From positions 13,412-77,411 of the forward strand of contig JAXLWN010000030.1 in the NCBI GenBank assembly GCA_046328475.1: DNA of 64,000 nucleotides, in the 5' to 3' direction. Source of the DNA: CADCWN01 sp046328475. GTDB taxonomy: Bacteria > Chloroflexota > Chloroflexia > Thermomicrobiales > CADCWN01. Positions 36,359 through 45,499 of this stretch are shown here, piece by piece (the first letter of the stretch is position 1; every line of letters begins with the position of its first letter). The notes under the pieces were generated by a model. The model was given only the letters and a program-made list of their open reading frames with translations. It searched no databases and was not told where the DNA came from. The position numbers and the translations under genes are program-made.

Positions 36359-36540
36359 CGCGGAACCCGTGCGATTCCCAATTCGCACCCGCCCCACCGG
36401 ACGGCGAAGTCCACCCCGCCGCAACCTTCCGGCAACCTCACTGCTGTACGCTCTGCATCAGGTCGCTCGCTGGCGTTGGCTCCGGGCCACGCCTGCGCGA
36501 CCGGTCGTCGATCGTCGCCCCGATCGCGCAGAGCACCCGA

Positions 36541-37086
36541 TGCGGATCGTGATCCTGACCTTGATCCTCTTTGCGCTGCTCCTCCCCGCCTGCGGGCCGA
36601 GGCGGTGGCACCGCCCGCTGTCTCGCTGCACCCGACCGCGTTGTTGCCGCGAGCGAGCGGCGTGGTGGGCTACACCGCGCGCCTGGGCAGATCACGCTGA
36701 ACTGACCTGCGCGGCCTGTCGCCGCAACCGACCGTCGGTCTGCTGCCACGCGGGCGGTCTATGTCGTCTGGCTGGCCGACGCGGACCGGCGGTTGATGAA
36801 CGCCGGAGCTTCGTGCCGACCCGGATGGTGCGGCGAGCGTGGGCTGTTCCTCGATCGATCCCGCCGGGCTGATCGTCGCCATTTCGCCGGTTTTGCCGAT
36901 GTCGCCGCGCCGACCGCGCCAAAGAATACGGTCGCCCTTTCGGGGCAATTCCCGCGCGTCGCCGCCCGCCCCGCGAATGGCCTCAACTCGTACCTCGGCC
37001 CCGATTGGGCCGCGCCGGTCCTCCCCGCCGCCCTCGGCTTCACCCTCCTGCGCCAGGCCAGTCGGTCGCGCCGCGCCGCCCGCTGA
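36541..37086 (+). pseudogene. Lipoprotein with RskA-like domain, frameshifted
   Basis: It begins with a clear lipoprotein signal, MRIVILTLILFALLLPACGP, whose lipobox Cys is in LPAC. The following sequence reads correctly only if the frame is changed several times: AVAPPAVSLHPTALLPRASGVVGYTARLG near 36600-36690, a VVWLADADRR-type block near 36760, then VGCSSIDPAGLIVAISP and VAAPTAPKNTVALSGQF near 36840-36960, ending SRSRRAAR at 37086. The pattern resembles the C-terminal domain of RskA-type anti-sigma factors, here outside the membrane on a lipid anchor. The spacer 36359-36540 before it shows nothing else. Confidence 0.5.
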
Positions 37087-37171
37087 CCCCCGATCACCCT
37101 TGCATCGCGTACACTTGCTCGAACGAGTGGTCTGCCGCCAACAGCAAGGTTGGCGCTATCGGGAGGTCCCG

Positions 37172-37846
37172 ATGGTCACGATTCCGCAGCCAATTACCAT
37201 GCTCGCCGACCGCGAACAGCGCATCGCGATGACGTACGATGAGTTTCTGGCGCGTGTTGATGAGACGGTCCACGCGGAGTGGGCGAACGAGGAGGCGATC
37301 ATCTTTATGCCACCGGAGGATCGGCATCAGGCGCTCCTCGGTTTCCTCCATCTGCTGGTGGCTGGCTTTGTGGAGTTGCTGGATCTCGGGATCGTACGGA
37401 TCGCGCCGTTCGAGATGCGCGCCCTGCCCGGTGGTCCCGCGCGCGAACCCGATCTCCTCTTCCTGGCCCGCGAGCACCTGAGCCGATTGACGGATAAGGG
37501 ACTCGTTGGCCCTGCGGATCTCGTCATCGAGATCATCTCCCCCAGCAGCGTCGGTCGGGATCGCGCCGACAAGTTTTACGAATATCAGGAAGCCCGCATC
37601 CGCGAGTACTGGCTGATCGATCCGCGCATCGGCAAGGAGCGGATCGATGTGTTCGTCCTGGGCGACGATGGCAAGTATCGGGCGGTACTGCCGGATGCTG
37701 AGGGTCGCTACCGTGCGCAGGTTCTGCCGGGGTTCTGGCTGAATCCTGGCTGGCTGTGGCAAGAGTCTCAGCCTTCGGCGCTGATCGCGCTGATGCAGAT
37801 CATTCCCGACCGTTTGCAGGTGCGCCCGCTGGCGAGCGAGCAGTAA
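37172..37846 (+). CDS. Uma2-family (DUF820) nuclease-fold protein
   Basis: A 224-residue Uma2 protein with all expected active-site residues: Asp in AREPDLLFLA, Glu in DLVIEIISPSS and Lys in RADKFYEYQEARI. The nuclease-like core then ends EYWLIDPRIGKERIDVFVL. The ATG at 37172 follows gggagg at 37161-37166. These proteins are encoded in large numbers in cyanobacteria and Chloroflexota; a role as endonucleases of mobile or defence type is proposed but not established. Unlike the copy at 23-598, the catalytic set here is intact. Confidence 0.88.
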   Translation: MVTIPQPITMLADREQRIAMTYDEFLARVDETVHAEWANEEAIIFMPPEDRHQALLGFLHLLVAGFVELLDLGIVRIAPFEMRALPGGPAREPDLLFLAREHLSRLTDKGLVGPADLVIEIISPSSVGRDRADKFYEYQEARIREYWLIDPRIGKERIDVFVLGDDGKYRAVLPDAEGRYRAQVLPGFWLNPGWLWQESQPSALIALMQIIPDRLQVRPLASEQ

Positions 37847-37918
37847 CCTGCTGGGATGCAGTTGGTCGATGCTGCTATCTCGGGGAGGATGTGAGAGGGA
37901 TGTTCCCCACATGGGGGC

Positions 37919-38800
37919 GTGGGGGTAGGTGACACCGTGGTCGTGAGTTCCAATCGCAATGCCGCCAGGTCGCGGGCCGGGCGGCGCAAGCGGGCTGAAA
38001 TTGTCCTGATTCGTGGTCTCGGCTGGCGTTTGCTGCGCGGGCGCTGGCTGGCGATTACCCTGGTGGTGCTGCTGGCGGCCGGGGTGATGGTGCGGCTTGG
38101 CTTCTGGCAGAAGTCGCGGCTGGATGGTCGCCGGGCGGCTAATGCCGCGATATCACGCCAGCTCGCGGCACCGATCCTCACGCTCGACGGCGCGGCGCTG
38201 GCGACCGTTGACCCGGCGTCGCTCATCTTCCGGCGCGTGCTCGTGCGCGGCACCTGGGACTACGACCATGAGGTCGAGTTGCGCTACCGCTCCTTCGACG
38301 GCCAGCCCGGCATCCACCTGCTGACGCCGCTGCGGATTGACGGCAGCGACCGCGCGATTTTGGTCGATCGCGGCTGGGTTCCGTTCGATCAGGCCGGGCC
38401 GCAGGGCCGCACCCAATTCCGGCAGGGGGCGACCGGCGAGGTCGAGGGGCTGGTCTACGAGTCGATCCACCAGGATGGTGCGCCGACCAGCAGCGGGGGC
38501 GACCGGCTCGACGCCTTCAGCCAGGTCGATGTCGCCGCGATTGGGGCGCAGGAGGCGGTGCCGCTGGTGTCGTTCTGGGTCAGGCGGCTGCCGAGCGGCG
38601 ACAATATCACCCCGCCGCGCGCCGAGGGTTTGCCCGACCTGAGCAACGGCACCCACCTCGCCTACATGATCCAGTGGTGGGCCTTCGCCGCCACGCTGCT
38701 GATCACCTACGTCATCTTCGCGAACCAGATGATGTGGCGCGAACAGAAGCGGCGCAAGGGTGGGGCAGGCGATGGCAAGCCCGGCGCTGCCAGCGCCTGA
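37919..38800 (+). CDS. SURF1-family cytochrome oxidase assembly protein
   Basis: A 293-residue membrane protein of the SURF1/Shy1 family, which helps insert heme a into cytochrome c oxidase. Two membrane helices frame a periplasmic domain: WLAITLVVLLAAGVMVRLGFWQ near residue 45 and MIQWWAFAATLLITYVIFANQ near residue 255. The typical blocks RGTWDYDHEVELRYRS, GIHLLTPLRIDG and ILVDRGWVPFD lie between. The GTG at 37919 is the first start in the open frame; a GTG slightly later is also possible. No oxidase genes are adjacent in the window. Confidence 0.9.
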   Translation: MGVGDTVVVSSNRNAARSRAGRRKRAEIVLIRGLGWRLLRGRWLAITLVVLLAAGVMVRLGFWQKSRLDGRRAANAAISRQLAAPILTLDGAALATVDPASLIFRRVLVRGTWDYDHEVELRYRSFDGQPGIHLLTPLRIDGSDRAILVDRGWVPFDQAGPQGRTQFRQGATGEVEGLVYESIHQDGAPTSSGGDRLDAFSQVDVAAIGAQEAVPLVSFWVRRLPSGDNITPPRAEGLPDLSNGTHLAYMIQWWAFAATLLITYVIFANQMMWREQKRRKGGAGDGKPGAASA

Positions 38801-38830
38801 TCCGTCCTTCGTCGTTCGTACCGCGTACTT

Positions 38831-40545
38831 CTATCGTCCCGCCAGCGCCTTCTGCCAGGCGTAGACCGGCGGCACCTCGGTCAGCTCGGTCTCGGTCTGC
38901 ACGTCGATGAAGGTGGGGCCGTCGCGGCGGACTGCCTCGCCGATGGCGTCCTCCAGCTCGTCCGGGTGGGTGACCGCGAGGCCGCGCACGCCAAAGCCCT
39001 CGGCGATCCTGGCGTAGTCCACCTTGGTGAAATCGACGCCGAAGAAGCGGTCGTCGTAGTAGAGGTGCTGGAGCATCTTGATCCAGCCGTAGGTGCCGTT
39101 GTTGAAGTGGATGAGGGTCACCGGCAGCTTCAGGCGCCCGATGGTCTCCAGTTCGGTGCCGCTCATGCCGAACGAGCCGTCGCCGCAGAGGCAGACGACC
39201 GTCTCGTTCGGGCGGGCGATTTTCGCGCCGACAACTGCGGGGATCGCGTAGCCGAGGCCGCCGTGCGCGCGGGGGATGACGGTCGAGCGCCCCGGTCGGC
39301 GCAATTCGAAGGCCCCGGCGGTGAAGGGGGTCATCGTGCCGGGGTCGGCGACGATCACGCTCTGCTGCGGCAGGATGCGGTCGAGCGCCGCGAAGATGCG
39401 CTGCGGCTTGACCGGGTAGACCTCCGAGCGCGACTTCTGCTCGAACTCGTCCCAGAAGGGGGCCGCGCGCGTGACTAGCTCCTGCCGTTCCCAGCGCGAG
39501 CGCAATGGCGCGGCGGTCGGGACGCTCCGCTCGGCCCGCGCGTAGGCCGCGAGGTCGCCCAGGACGAGCTTCGCGTCGCCGCAGATCGCCACCTCGGCCG
39601 AGAGGTTGTTGCCGAGCTGGATCGGGTCGGCGTCAACCTGGAGGATGGTCTTGCCCGAGTCGAGGCCGGGGTTGGTCAGCGAGAGGGTGATCAGCGAGTT
39701 GACGCGCGTGCCGACGTAGAGGATGGTGTCGGCCTCGGTGATGACGGCGTTGGCCTGGGGCTTGCCGCCGTTGCCGCCGATCACGCCGATGCTCCAGGGG
39801 TGGTCCTCGGCGATCGCGCCTTTGCCGTTGATGCTGGTGCCGACCGGGATCTTGAGCAGCATCGCCAGCTCGGAGAGTTCCTCCCAGGCCTGGGAGATCA
39901 CCGCGCCGCCGCCCGCGACGATCACCGGGCGCTCGGAGCGGGTCAGCAGGTCGTAGAGTCGCCGCGTCTCGCCTTCCGGGCCGCGCGTGCGGTGGGCGGG
40001 GAAGGTCTTGCAGGCCGCTTCGGCGGCGATGCGCGGGTTGGTCACCGACTCGGCGAGCACATCCTCCGGCATCACGATGTGGACCGCGCCCGGTCGCCCG
40101 GTGGTGGCGTGGCGGAAGGCGCGGCGGATGATGTCGGGGATCTTGTCGGCGCGCTTAATCGTGGTGCTCCACTTCGCCGCCGCGCGCAGCAATTCCTGCT
40201 GGTTGATCGCGGTCAGCGTCCCCTTGTCTTCGTCCGCGAGGGGATGTCGGAGGTGAAGCAGATCACCGGGATGGATGAGCCGTTCGCCTCGGCCACGCCG
40301 GGGACGATGTAGGTCGCGCCGCCGCCCGATGGTCCCTCGCAGATGCCCGGTTTGTTGCTCAGCCGCGCGTAGGCGTCGGCCATGAAGCCGGCCGAGCGCT
40401 CGTCGCGCGCCAGGATGTGCCGGATCTCGCCGCGCGCCGCGTGCAGCGCGTCGTAGAGCGGCATGGTGGTGTCCCCAGGCACCCCGAAGATCACCTCAAC
40501 GTCGTAGGCCTTCAGCATCTCTACCAGGACTGCCGCGCCGTTCAT
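38831..40545 (-). CDS. Thiamine-diphosphate enzyme of the acetolactate synthase family, one frameshift
   Basis: A protein of about 570 residues from the ATG at 40545 (RBS ggagggg). The PYR domain has the catalytic Glu in ARDERSAGFMADAYAR, the middle domain is present (LDSGKTILQVDADP), and the PP domain carries the ThDP motif CLCGDGSFGMSGTELET...HFNNGTYGW. The frame breaks near 40235, where a run of four C would need five to read DIPLADEDKGTLTAINQQ. The start of the enzyme is therefore in another frame from the rest. It may be an acetolactate synthase large subunit, but no ilvN or ilvC lies nearby, so a related lyase or decarboxylase is also possible. Confidence 0.83.
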
Positions 40546-40609
40546 CCGCCCCTCCGCAGACGTAATCACGCCATTCTTCGCCGTGCTAGTATACTCGCGA
40601 GCGAATGGA

Positions 40610-41158
40610 GTGCCGTCATTGGTCGCGACGCCGTCGCCAGCATTTGAGCTCCTCCCGAGCCACCAACTCGCCAGCGCGCAGCGCCGGGCGATTCTTGCGC
40701 TCTGTGAGGCGGTGTTCGCGGAGGATTTTTCGGCGCTCTTCGCACTGCTGCCCGAATCGGCGCATGTGCTGGTGTGGGCCGACCGCGCGCTGGTGGCGCA
40801 CGCCTGCTGGGTGGAGCGGTGGCTGCGGCCGGAGGGATTGCCGCTCCTGCGCACGGCCTATGTCGAGGCGGTCGCGGTTCTCCCGGAGTGCCGGCGGCGC
40901 GGCTGGGGCACCCTGGCGATGCGACGCATCGGCGAGGCGATCGGCGGGTATGATCTTGGCGGGCTTGCCACTGGCAGCCCCAGTTTCTATGCGCGGCTTG
41001 GCTGGGAGCAGTGGCGCGGCCCCACGGCGATTCGCATGGCCGACGGTCTGCTGCCGACCCCTGATGAGCGCCCGATGATTCTGCGGACCACTCGCACCCC
41101 GCCGCTCGACCTCGATGGGCTGCTGACCGCCGAGTGGCGGCTGGGCGAACTCTGGTAG
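40610..41158 (+). CDS. GNAT-family N-acetyltransferase
   Basis: A 182-residue GCN5-type acetyltransferase. The acetyl-CoA loop is in YVEAVAVLPECRRRGWGTLAMR, and LATGSPSFYARLGWEQWRG is the usual C-terminal strand-helix. The opening LLPSHQLASAQRRAILALCEAVF resembles the aminoglycoside 2'-N-acetyltransferase-like subgroup, so the acceptor could be an aminoglycoside-type or small amine. The GTG at 40610 is preferred because TATACT at 40590-40595 looks like its -10 box; the open frame starts at 40583. It is divergent from the ThDP enzyme gene. Confidence 0.82.
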   Translation: MPSLVATPSPAFELLPSHQLASAQRRAILALCEAVFAEDFSALFALLPESAHVLVWADRALVAHACWVERWLRPEGLPLLRTAYVEAVAVLPECRRRGWGTLAMRRIGEAIGGYDLGGLATGSPSFYARLGWEQWRGPTAIRMADGLLPTPDERPMILRTTRTPPLDLDGLLTAEWRLGELW

Positions 41159-41164
41159 GGGGCG

Positions 41165-42274
41165 CTACTGCGCGATGAGGGCCAGCGAGGCTTCGCTCTC
41201 GGCGCGTTGGGGCAGGCGGCGCTCGTACCAGCGCCACGCCGCGAGTATGACGAGGGGCAGGAAGAAGGTGAGGGTGGCCCCCCAGGCGTAGCCGAGGGTT
41301 GCGGCGAAGAGCCACCATAGGTAACTCAGCGGCACGAGATAGATCACGCGCGGGTCGTCGAGGATGCCGAACGGGAGCATGCTCGTCATGTAGGGGGAGG
41401 GGAGCGGGAAGCGGAAGAGCGCGAATGAGGCGACGATCGCCGCGCCGAGGTAGTGGCGCAGCAGGATCAGCGGCAGTGCGAGGAGTGCGAGCTGCCAATA
41501 GTACGGGTGTAGCGCGATTGCGTCGTATTGGCGCACCCCGGCGAGCCATTCCAGGGGCCAGGTCGGATCGAGCAGTAGCGTGGTGCCCCAGACTGCGGCG
41601 ATGGCGCAGAGGGGCCGGAGGCGATCCTCGGTCAGGAATAGGAGCACCGCCACGAAGAGGAATCCTTGCGTCGGTTTGGTGAGTATCAGCGCGCAGGCGA
41701 GGCCGAGGAGCCAGGGGCGGCGTGCTCGCTGTGCCCAGAGCGCCAGGATTTGCGCGACGACGACGAACGCGGTGAATTGCTCCAGGCGGATCGCGTCAAG
41801 CAGCGGCCAGTAGAGGATCAGCCAGGGGGAGGCACCGTAGAGCCGGAGCGCCAGCAAAATCGCGGCTGTGAGTAGCCCGATCCAGACGACCGAGGCCAGT
41901 TGCGGCGAGAGCAGGCTCAGTGGCAGCACCAGGAGCACCGCCAGGAGGGGGTAGGCGTTGCCGGTGAGGAAGATGCCGTGGTGTTGATCCTTGAGCGGCG
42001 CGACATCGGCGAGGTGGTAGGCATTACCCCCTGCCAGCCAGGCTTTCGCGCCATAATAGAGCGGGTAGAGATCGTTGAGCCCGATCGGGGTGGTGCGGCC
42101 GTTACGCCAGAGCATCATCAGGGTAGTGCAGGCGAGGACTGCTGCCAGGAAGAGCGGGCTGAAGCGTTGCGCTGGTGGTAGCGCCGCAGGGTTGAGCAGG
42201 CTGTTGGCCCAGCGGATGACCAGGGGGTTGGCGGGGAGCCGCCGCCGTGGATTCCGTTGCGCCTCGATCCGCAT
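41165..42274 (-). CDS. GT87-like (DUF2029) polytopic membrane glycosyltransferase
   Basis: A 369-residue membrane protein with about nine hydrophobic segments (for example FLAAVLACTTLMMLW, LLAVLLVLPLSLL, LASVVWIGLLTAAILLALRLY, LALLALPLILL). It matches the GT87/DUF2029 group, polyprenol-phosphate-mannose-type transferases that act outside the membrane. The early acidic motif lies in GLNDLYPLYYGAKAWLAGGNAYH, the usual place for the catalytic Asp of GT-C enzymes. The ATG at 42274 follows aggggag; the much longer open frame upstream is non-coding antisense to the SDR gene. The stop is only six bases from that of the convergent GNAT gene. Confidence 0.8.
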   Translation of the reverse strand: MRIEAQRNPRRRLPANPLVIRWANSLLNPAALPPAQRFSPLFLAAVLACTTLMMLWRNGRTTPIGLNDLYPLYYGAKAWLAGGNAYHLADVAPLKDQHHGIFLTGNAYPLLAVLLVLPLSLLSPQLASVVWIGLLTAAILLALRLYGASPWLILYWPLLDAIRLEQFTAFVVVAQILALWAQRARRPWLLGLACALILTKPTQGFLFVAVLLFLTEDRLRPLCAIAAVWGTTLLLDPTWPLEWLAGVRQYDAIALHPYYWQLALLALPLILLRHYLGAAIVASFALFRFPLPSPYMTSMLPFGILDDPRVIYLVPLSYLWWLFAATLGYAWGATLTFFLPLVILAAWRWYERRLPQRAESEASLALIAQ

Positions 42275-42451
42275 CAAGCTCCCCTGTCTCGGCCGCGCGT
42301 TCCATCGCTGATCATGCTGATTATGTAGTAACGGACGTGCGGGTTGGCAGCAATAGGGCATTGGTCCCGATCCGGCAAACGCGATCGGTTTGCGTCCCGA
42401 AGCGGCTACAATGCTGCGCGTAGGCGAAACGAGCGAGAAGGAGGACGGAAG

Positions 42452-43225
42452 ATGCAATTCCCGAGTGCGCGCGTCGAGGAGAAGGTTGCGATTGTCACCG
42501 GCACCGGCACCGGCATTGGGCAGGCATCGGCGCTGGCGCTGGCGGCGGCGGGGGCCAAGCTCATTCTGACCGAACTGCCTGGTCGCACCGACGCCGCCGA
42601 GGCGACCGCGAGCATGGCGCGCGAGGCGCACGGCACGGAGACGCTGATCATGCCGCTGGATGTGACGAACCATGGGCAGATCGATGAACTGGTCACGAGC
42701 GCGGTGGCGCGCTTCGGGCGGATCGATATCCTGGTCAACAACGCGGGGATCAACATCCCGAAGATGGCGTTCGATGTGACCGAGTCGGATTGGGACCGGG
42801 TGCTCGACATCAACCTGAAGGGGCTCTTCTTCACCACGCAGGCGGTCGGCCGGGTGATGGCCGAGCAGAAGCACGGCAAGATCGTCAGCATCGCCTCGCA
42901 GATGGGGGTGGTCGGGTATGTGAAGCGCGCGGCCTACTGCTCCAGCAAGGCCGGGGTGGTGAATCTGACGCGCGTGCTCGCCTTCGAGTGGGCGCAGTAT
43001 GGCATTCGGGTGAATGCGATCGGCCCGACGTTCGTGGAGACGCCGCTGACCCGCCCGATGTTCGAGGATGCGGAGTTCCGCCAGGATGTGCTGAGCCGCA
43101 TCCCGCTGGGTCAACTGGCGCAGCCGCAGGATATCGCCTCGGCGGTCGTCTTCCTCTCCTCGGCGGCCTCCGACATGATCACCGGGCATACGCTGCTGGT
43201 GGATGGTGGGTGGACGGCGGTGTAA
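42452..43225 (+). CDS. Short-chain dehydrogenase/reductase
   Basis: A 257-residue classical SDR. The cofactor motif TGTGTGIG starts at residue 16, NNAG is in ILVNNAGINIPK, and the catalytic Ser/Tyr/Lys set is SIASQMG, Tyr162 and Lys166 in YCSSK. VDGGWTAV ends the protein. It reduces or oxidises a hydroxyl with NAD(P)H; the substrate cannot be deduced, though FabG-like 3-oxoacyl or sugar dehydrogenases share this pattern. The ATG at 42452 follows aggagg at 42439-42444, and a TACAAT -10-like box lies at 42407-42412. Confidence 0.92.
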   Translation: MQFPSARVEEKVAIVTGTGTGIGQASALALAAAGAKLILTELPGRTDAAEATASMAREAHGTETLIMPLDVTNHGQIDELVTSAVARFGRIDILVNNAGINIPKMAFDVTESDWDRVLDINLKGLFFTTQAVGRVMAEQKHGKIVSIASQMGVVGYVKRAAYCSSKAGVVNLTRVLAFEWAQYGIRVNAIGPTFVETPLTRPMFEDAEFRQDVLSRIPLGQLAQPQDIASAVVFLSSAASDMITGHTLLVDGGWTAV

Positions 43226-43237
43226 GGGTGCGTTGAA

Positions 43238-43322
43238 GTGGAGAGTGGAGAGAAGAGAGGAGAGAACGGGGGAAGACCGCAGAGACACGGAGACGCAGAG
43301 AACGACGCGGAGACGAGAGAAT
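43238..43322. repeat. Heptamer array gtggaga plus dispersed CGCAGAG/GCGGAGAC repeat, copy 1
   Basis: Four 7-bp units (43238-43265) start 12 bp after the SDR stop. They run into an 80-bp purine-rich segment (gaccgcagagacacggag type) that is almost the same as 47101-47178. Confidence 0.8.
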
Positions 43323-43445
43323 ATATGGGAGACGGGCTAAATATGGCTCGTCCCCCTCGTGTGTGAGCAGTTGCGCCACCAGGATTTGTCGCGCGGCGTT
43401 AATTTCACTGTGAGTGGGCGATTCCATTTGGCGGGGAGTATCGGT

Positions 43446-45358
43446 GGGCGTGGCACGTCGGGCAGTGTTGGCGGTGGTGCGCCTGCTGGGGGCTGGCTGG
43501 TGCTTTGCATGTTGCTGGCCTTGCTGCCGCCGCTGGTTGTGGGGGCGGCGGTGCCGGCGGGGGAGGAGGCGGCACCGGGGCCGACGGGGGCGGCGACGTT
43601 TGGGGGTGTGCAGTATCTCTTCGCGCGGCGCGGGATGGGGCGGTGTGGGTGCGGCGGATGGGGCCTGGTACGGCGGGTGGTCGCCGCTCGGTGGGGCGAC
43701 GGATGCGCCGCCTGCCGCTGCGAGTAATGGGCGTACACTGGCGGTGTTTATTCGGGATGCTGCCGGGCAACTCTGGGTGCGGCGTTCGCTTGATGGGCGC
43801 GTCTTCGAGCCACAACCGTACTCGGGGAGACTGCGGCTGCGCCGGTGGCGGTCGGGGCAGGGCGTGATCTCCCGTCTTTACGCTCGATGGCGAGGATGCG
43901 GCGGTGCGTTCCTCGGTGGATGGGGGGGAGTTCGGCGCTCCGGTGTCGCTCGGTGGGCCATTGGCGGCGGTGCCGGTGGCGGTGGCGGAGGATGAGCGGC
44001 CGGTGGTGATTGGCACCGGGATGGATGGGCGGCGGTATCGGCTGGAGGGTGGCGCGACCTGGGGCGTCTGGCGACCGCTTGGTGGCGCCGGTGCGCCGCT
44101 TGCCGCGCAGCGCGATCTGCTCACGCCGCCGATCGCGCTCGACCTGGGGGTGAACTTCATCAGTGCGCACAACTGGACCGGCTACCAGCTGCCCGCCTAC
44201 GCGCGGCTGCGTCCGGGGTTGGCCAAGTTCACGATGTTCTACGACGCCTACCCGACGACGCCGGTCTTCGGGGCGGCGGAGATCGACGATGCCATCGCCC
44301 TGGGGGCGCGGACGATCATCTTGCGCACGGCGGAGACGCGGATTGCGCCGGACGAGGTCGAGGCGCAGTTGCGCGCACCGCTGCCGGGCGATGGGCGCTC
44401 GTTGCTCGATTATATCGGCGACCAGCAGGAGCGCGGCACGGGGGTGGAGTTCTGGATCGAGGTGGGGAATGAGCCCGACCTGGCCGGGGTGAGCCCGCTC
44501 GTGGCGCGCTATGCGTTGCTGGCGACGATCCGGGATGTCGCGCCGCGCTACCGGGCGGCGCTCCCGAATCTGCGCTGGATGGCGTCGCTGCCGACCAGGG
44601 AGGGGTTGCCGAAGAGTACGCTCCCCGACTATCGCGGGCTGGCCTACCTCGATCTGCTGCTCTCCGACCAGGGGGATGGCCTGGGGGCGGTCGCGGAGCG
44701 CTACGATGCGCTCGGGGTGCATCTCTACGGGGCGGATACCTTGCAGCAGTCTTACCCGATGCTCCATGCGCCGTCCGACGTGTTCGACTGCGCGGGGAGC
44801 AATGGCGATGCTTTCTGCCCGCTGGCTGTGCTCGACCGGGTGCTGGCGCACACGGATCGCCCGGTCTTCGTGACCGAGGCGGGGATCAATTCGGCGCTGT
44901 CGTGGGAGGTGAAGGCGAAGTTCTACGTGGAGGCGTTGCGGCGACTCCCGGCGCGCGTGCGCGGTGTGGCGCTCTTCACGCTCAGCCTCGATCCGGAGTG
45001 GTATGCGGGGGAGAGCGACCGCTGCACGAAGTTCGACCTGCTGCCGTGCTCGCGCTATGCGCTGGATGTGGACGAGTCGGGGCGGCTCGATCCGAACTTT
45101 GCCGGGGCGACCGGGATCGGCCAGTGCTACCGCCTGACGCCCGAGCAGGCGGCGGGGCTCTCCTCCTGCGGGCCGCCGTGCGCGCTGGGTGGCGGCAGCC
45201 CGGCACCGGTGCGCCCGCGCAGCGCGGTCCAGCGTTTGCCGTGCCAGGTCGAGGCCGATGGACCCTCAGGCCACGGCCCGACCCGGCGCGGCGCGAACTT
45301 GCGGTGCGGCACGGTCAGCCCGCGAGTCGGGTGGTCGGGTGGTCGGATAGTCGGATAG
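43446..45358 (+). CDS. Secreted TIM-barrel glycosidase-like protein with beta-propeller N-domain, frameshifted
   Basis: The N-terminus has a signal-peptide stretch (WLVLCMLLALLPPLVVGAAVPA near 43490). A fucolectin- or PLL-like propeller with repeated GxVWxRR and DGRRYRLEGGATWGVWRPLGG elements follows. From 43904 on, one long frame encodes a barrel that looks like clan GH-A: acid/base Glu in FWIEVGNEPDLAG and a putative nucleophile Glu in VFVTEAGINSALSW. The N-terminal part needs about three frame changes (near 43635, 43665 and 43850). The last residues (RVGWSGGRIVG) are encoded by the octamer array that follows. Substrate unknown; the exact start is uncertain. Confidence 0.6.
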
Positions 45359-45440
45359 TCGGGTAGTCGGGTAGAGGGGATAGACCTCACCCCCGCCGCC
45401 TGCGGGCGGCACCCCCTCTCCCGCGAGGAGAGGGGGGAGT
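45326..45440. repeat. Octamer array gtcgggtR x6 plus CCTCACCC/TGCG-hairpin module, copy 1
   Basis: Six 8-bp units (45326-45373) are followed by acctcaccc, then the hairpin gccgcc-tgcg-ggcggc (45395-45410), and then a near-palindrome ccctctcccgcgaggagaggg. The same order recurs at 63407. The array overlaps the 3' end of the glycosidase-like gene. Confidence 0.8.
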
Positions 45441-45499
45441 TCCAGCCCGACAAGCAATGCTGAAGCGCGGTGCGTAGTGCTGCTGTGCATTCGGTGGCG

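Noticed and set aside
45326..45440. Insertion sequence ends
   Set aside because: There is no transposase frame, no target duplication and no terminal inverted repeats of IS type; it fits a repeat module instead.
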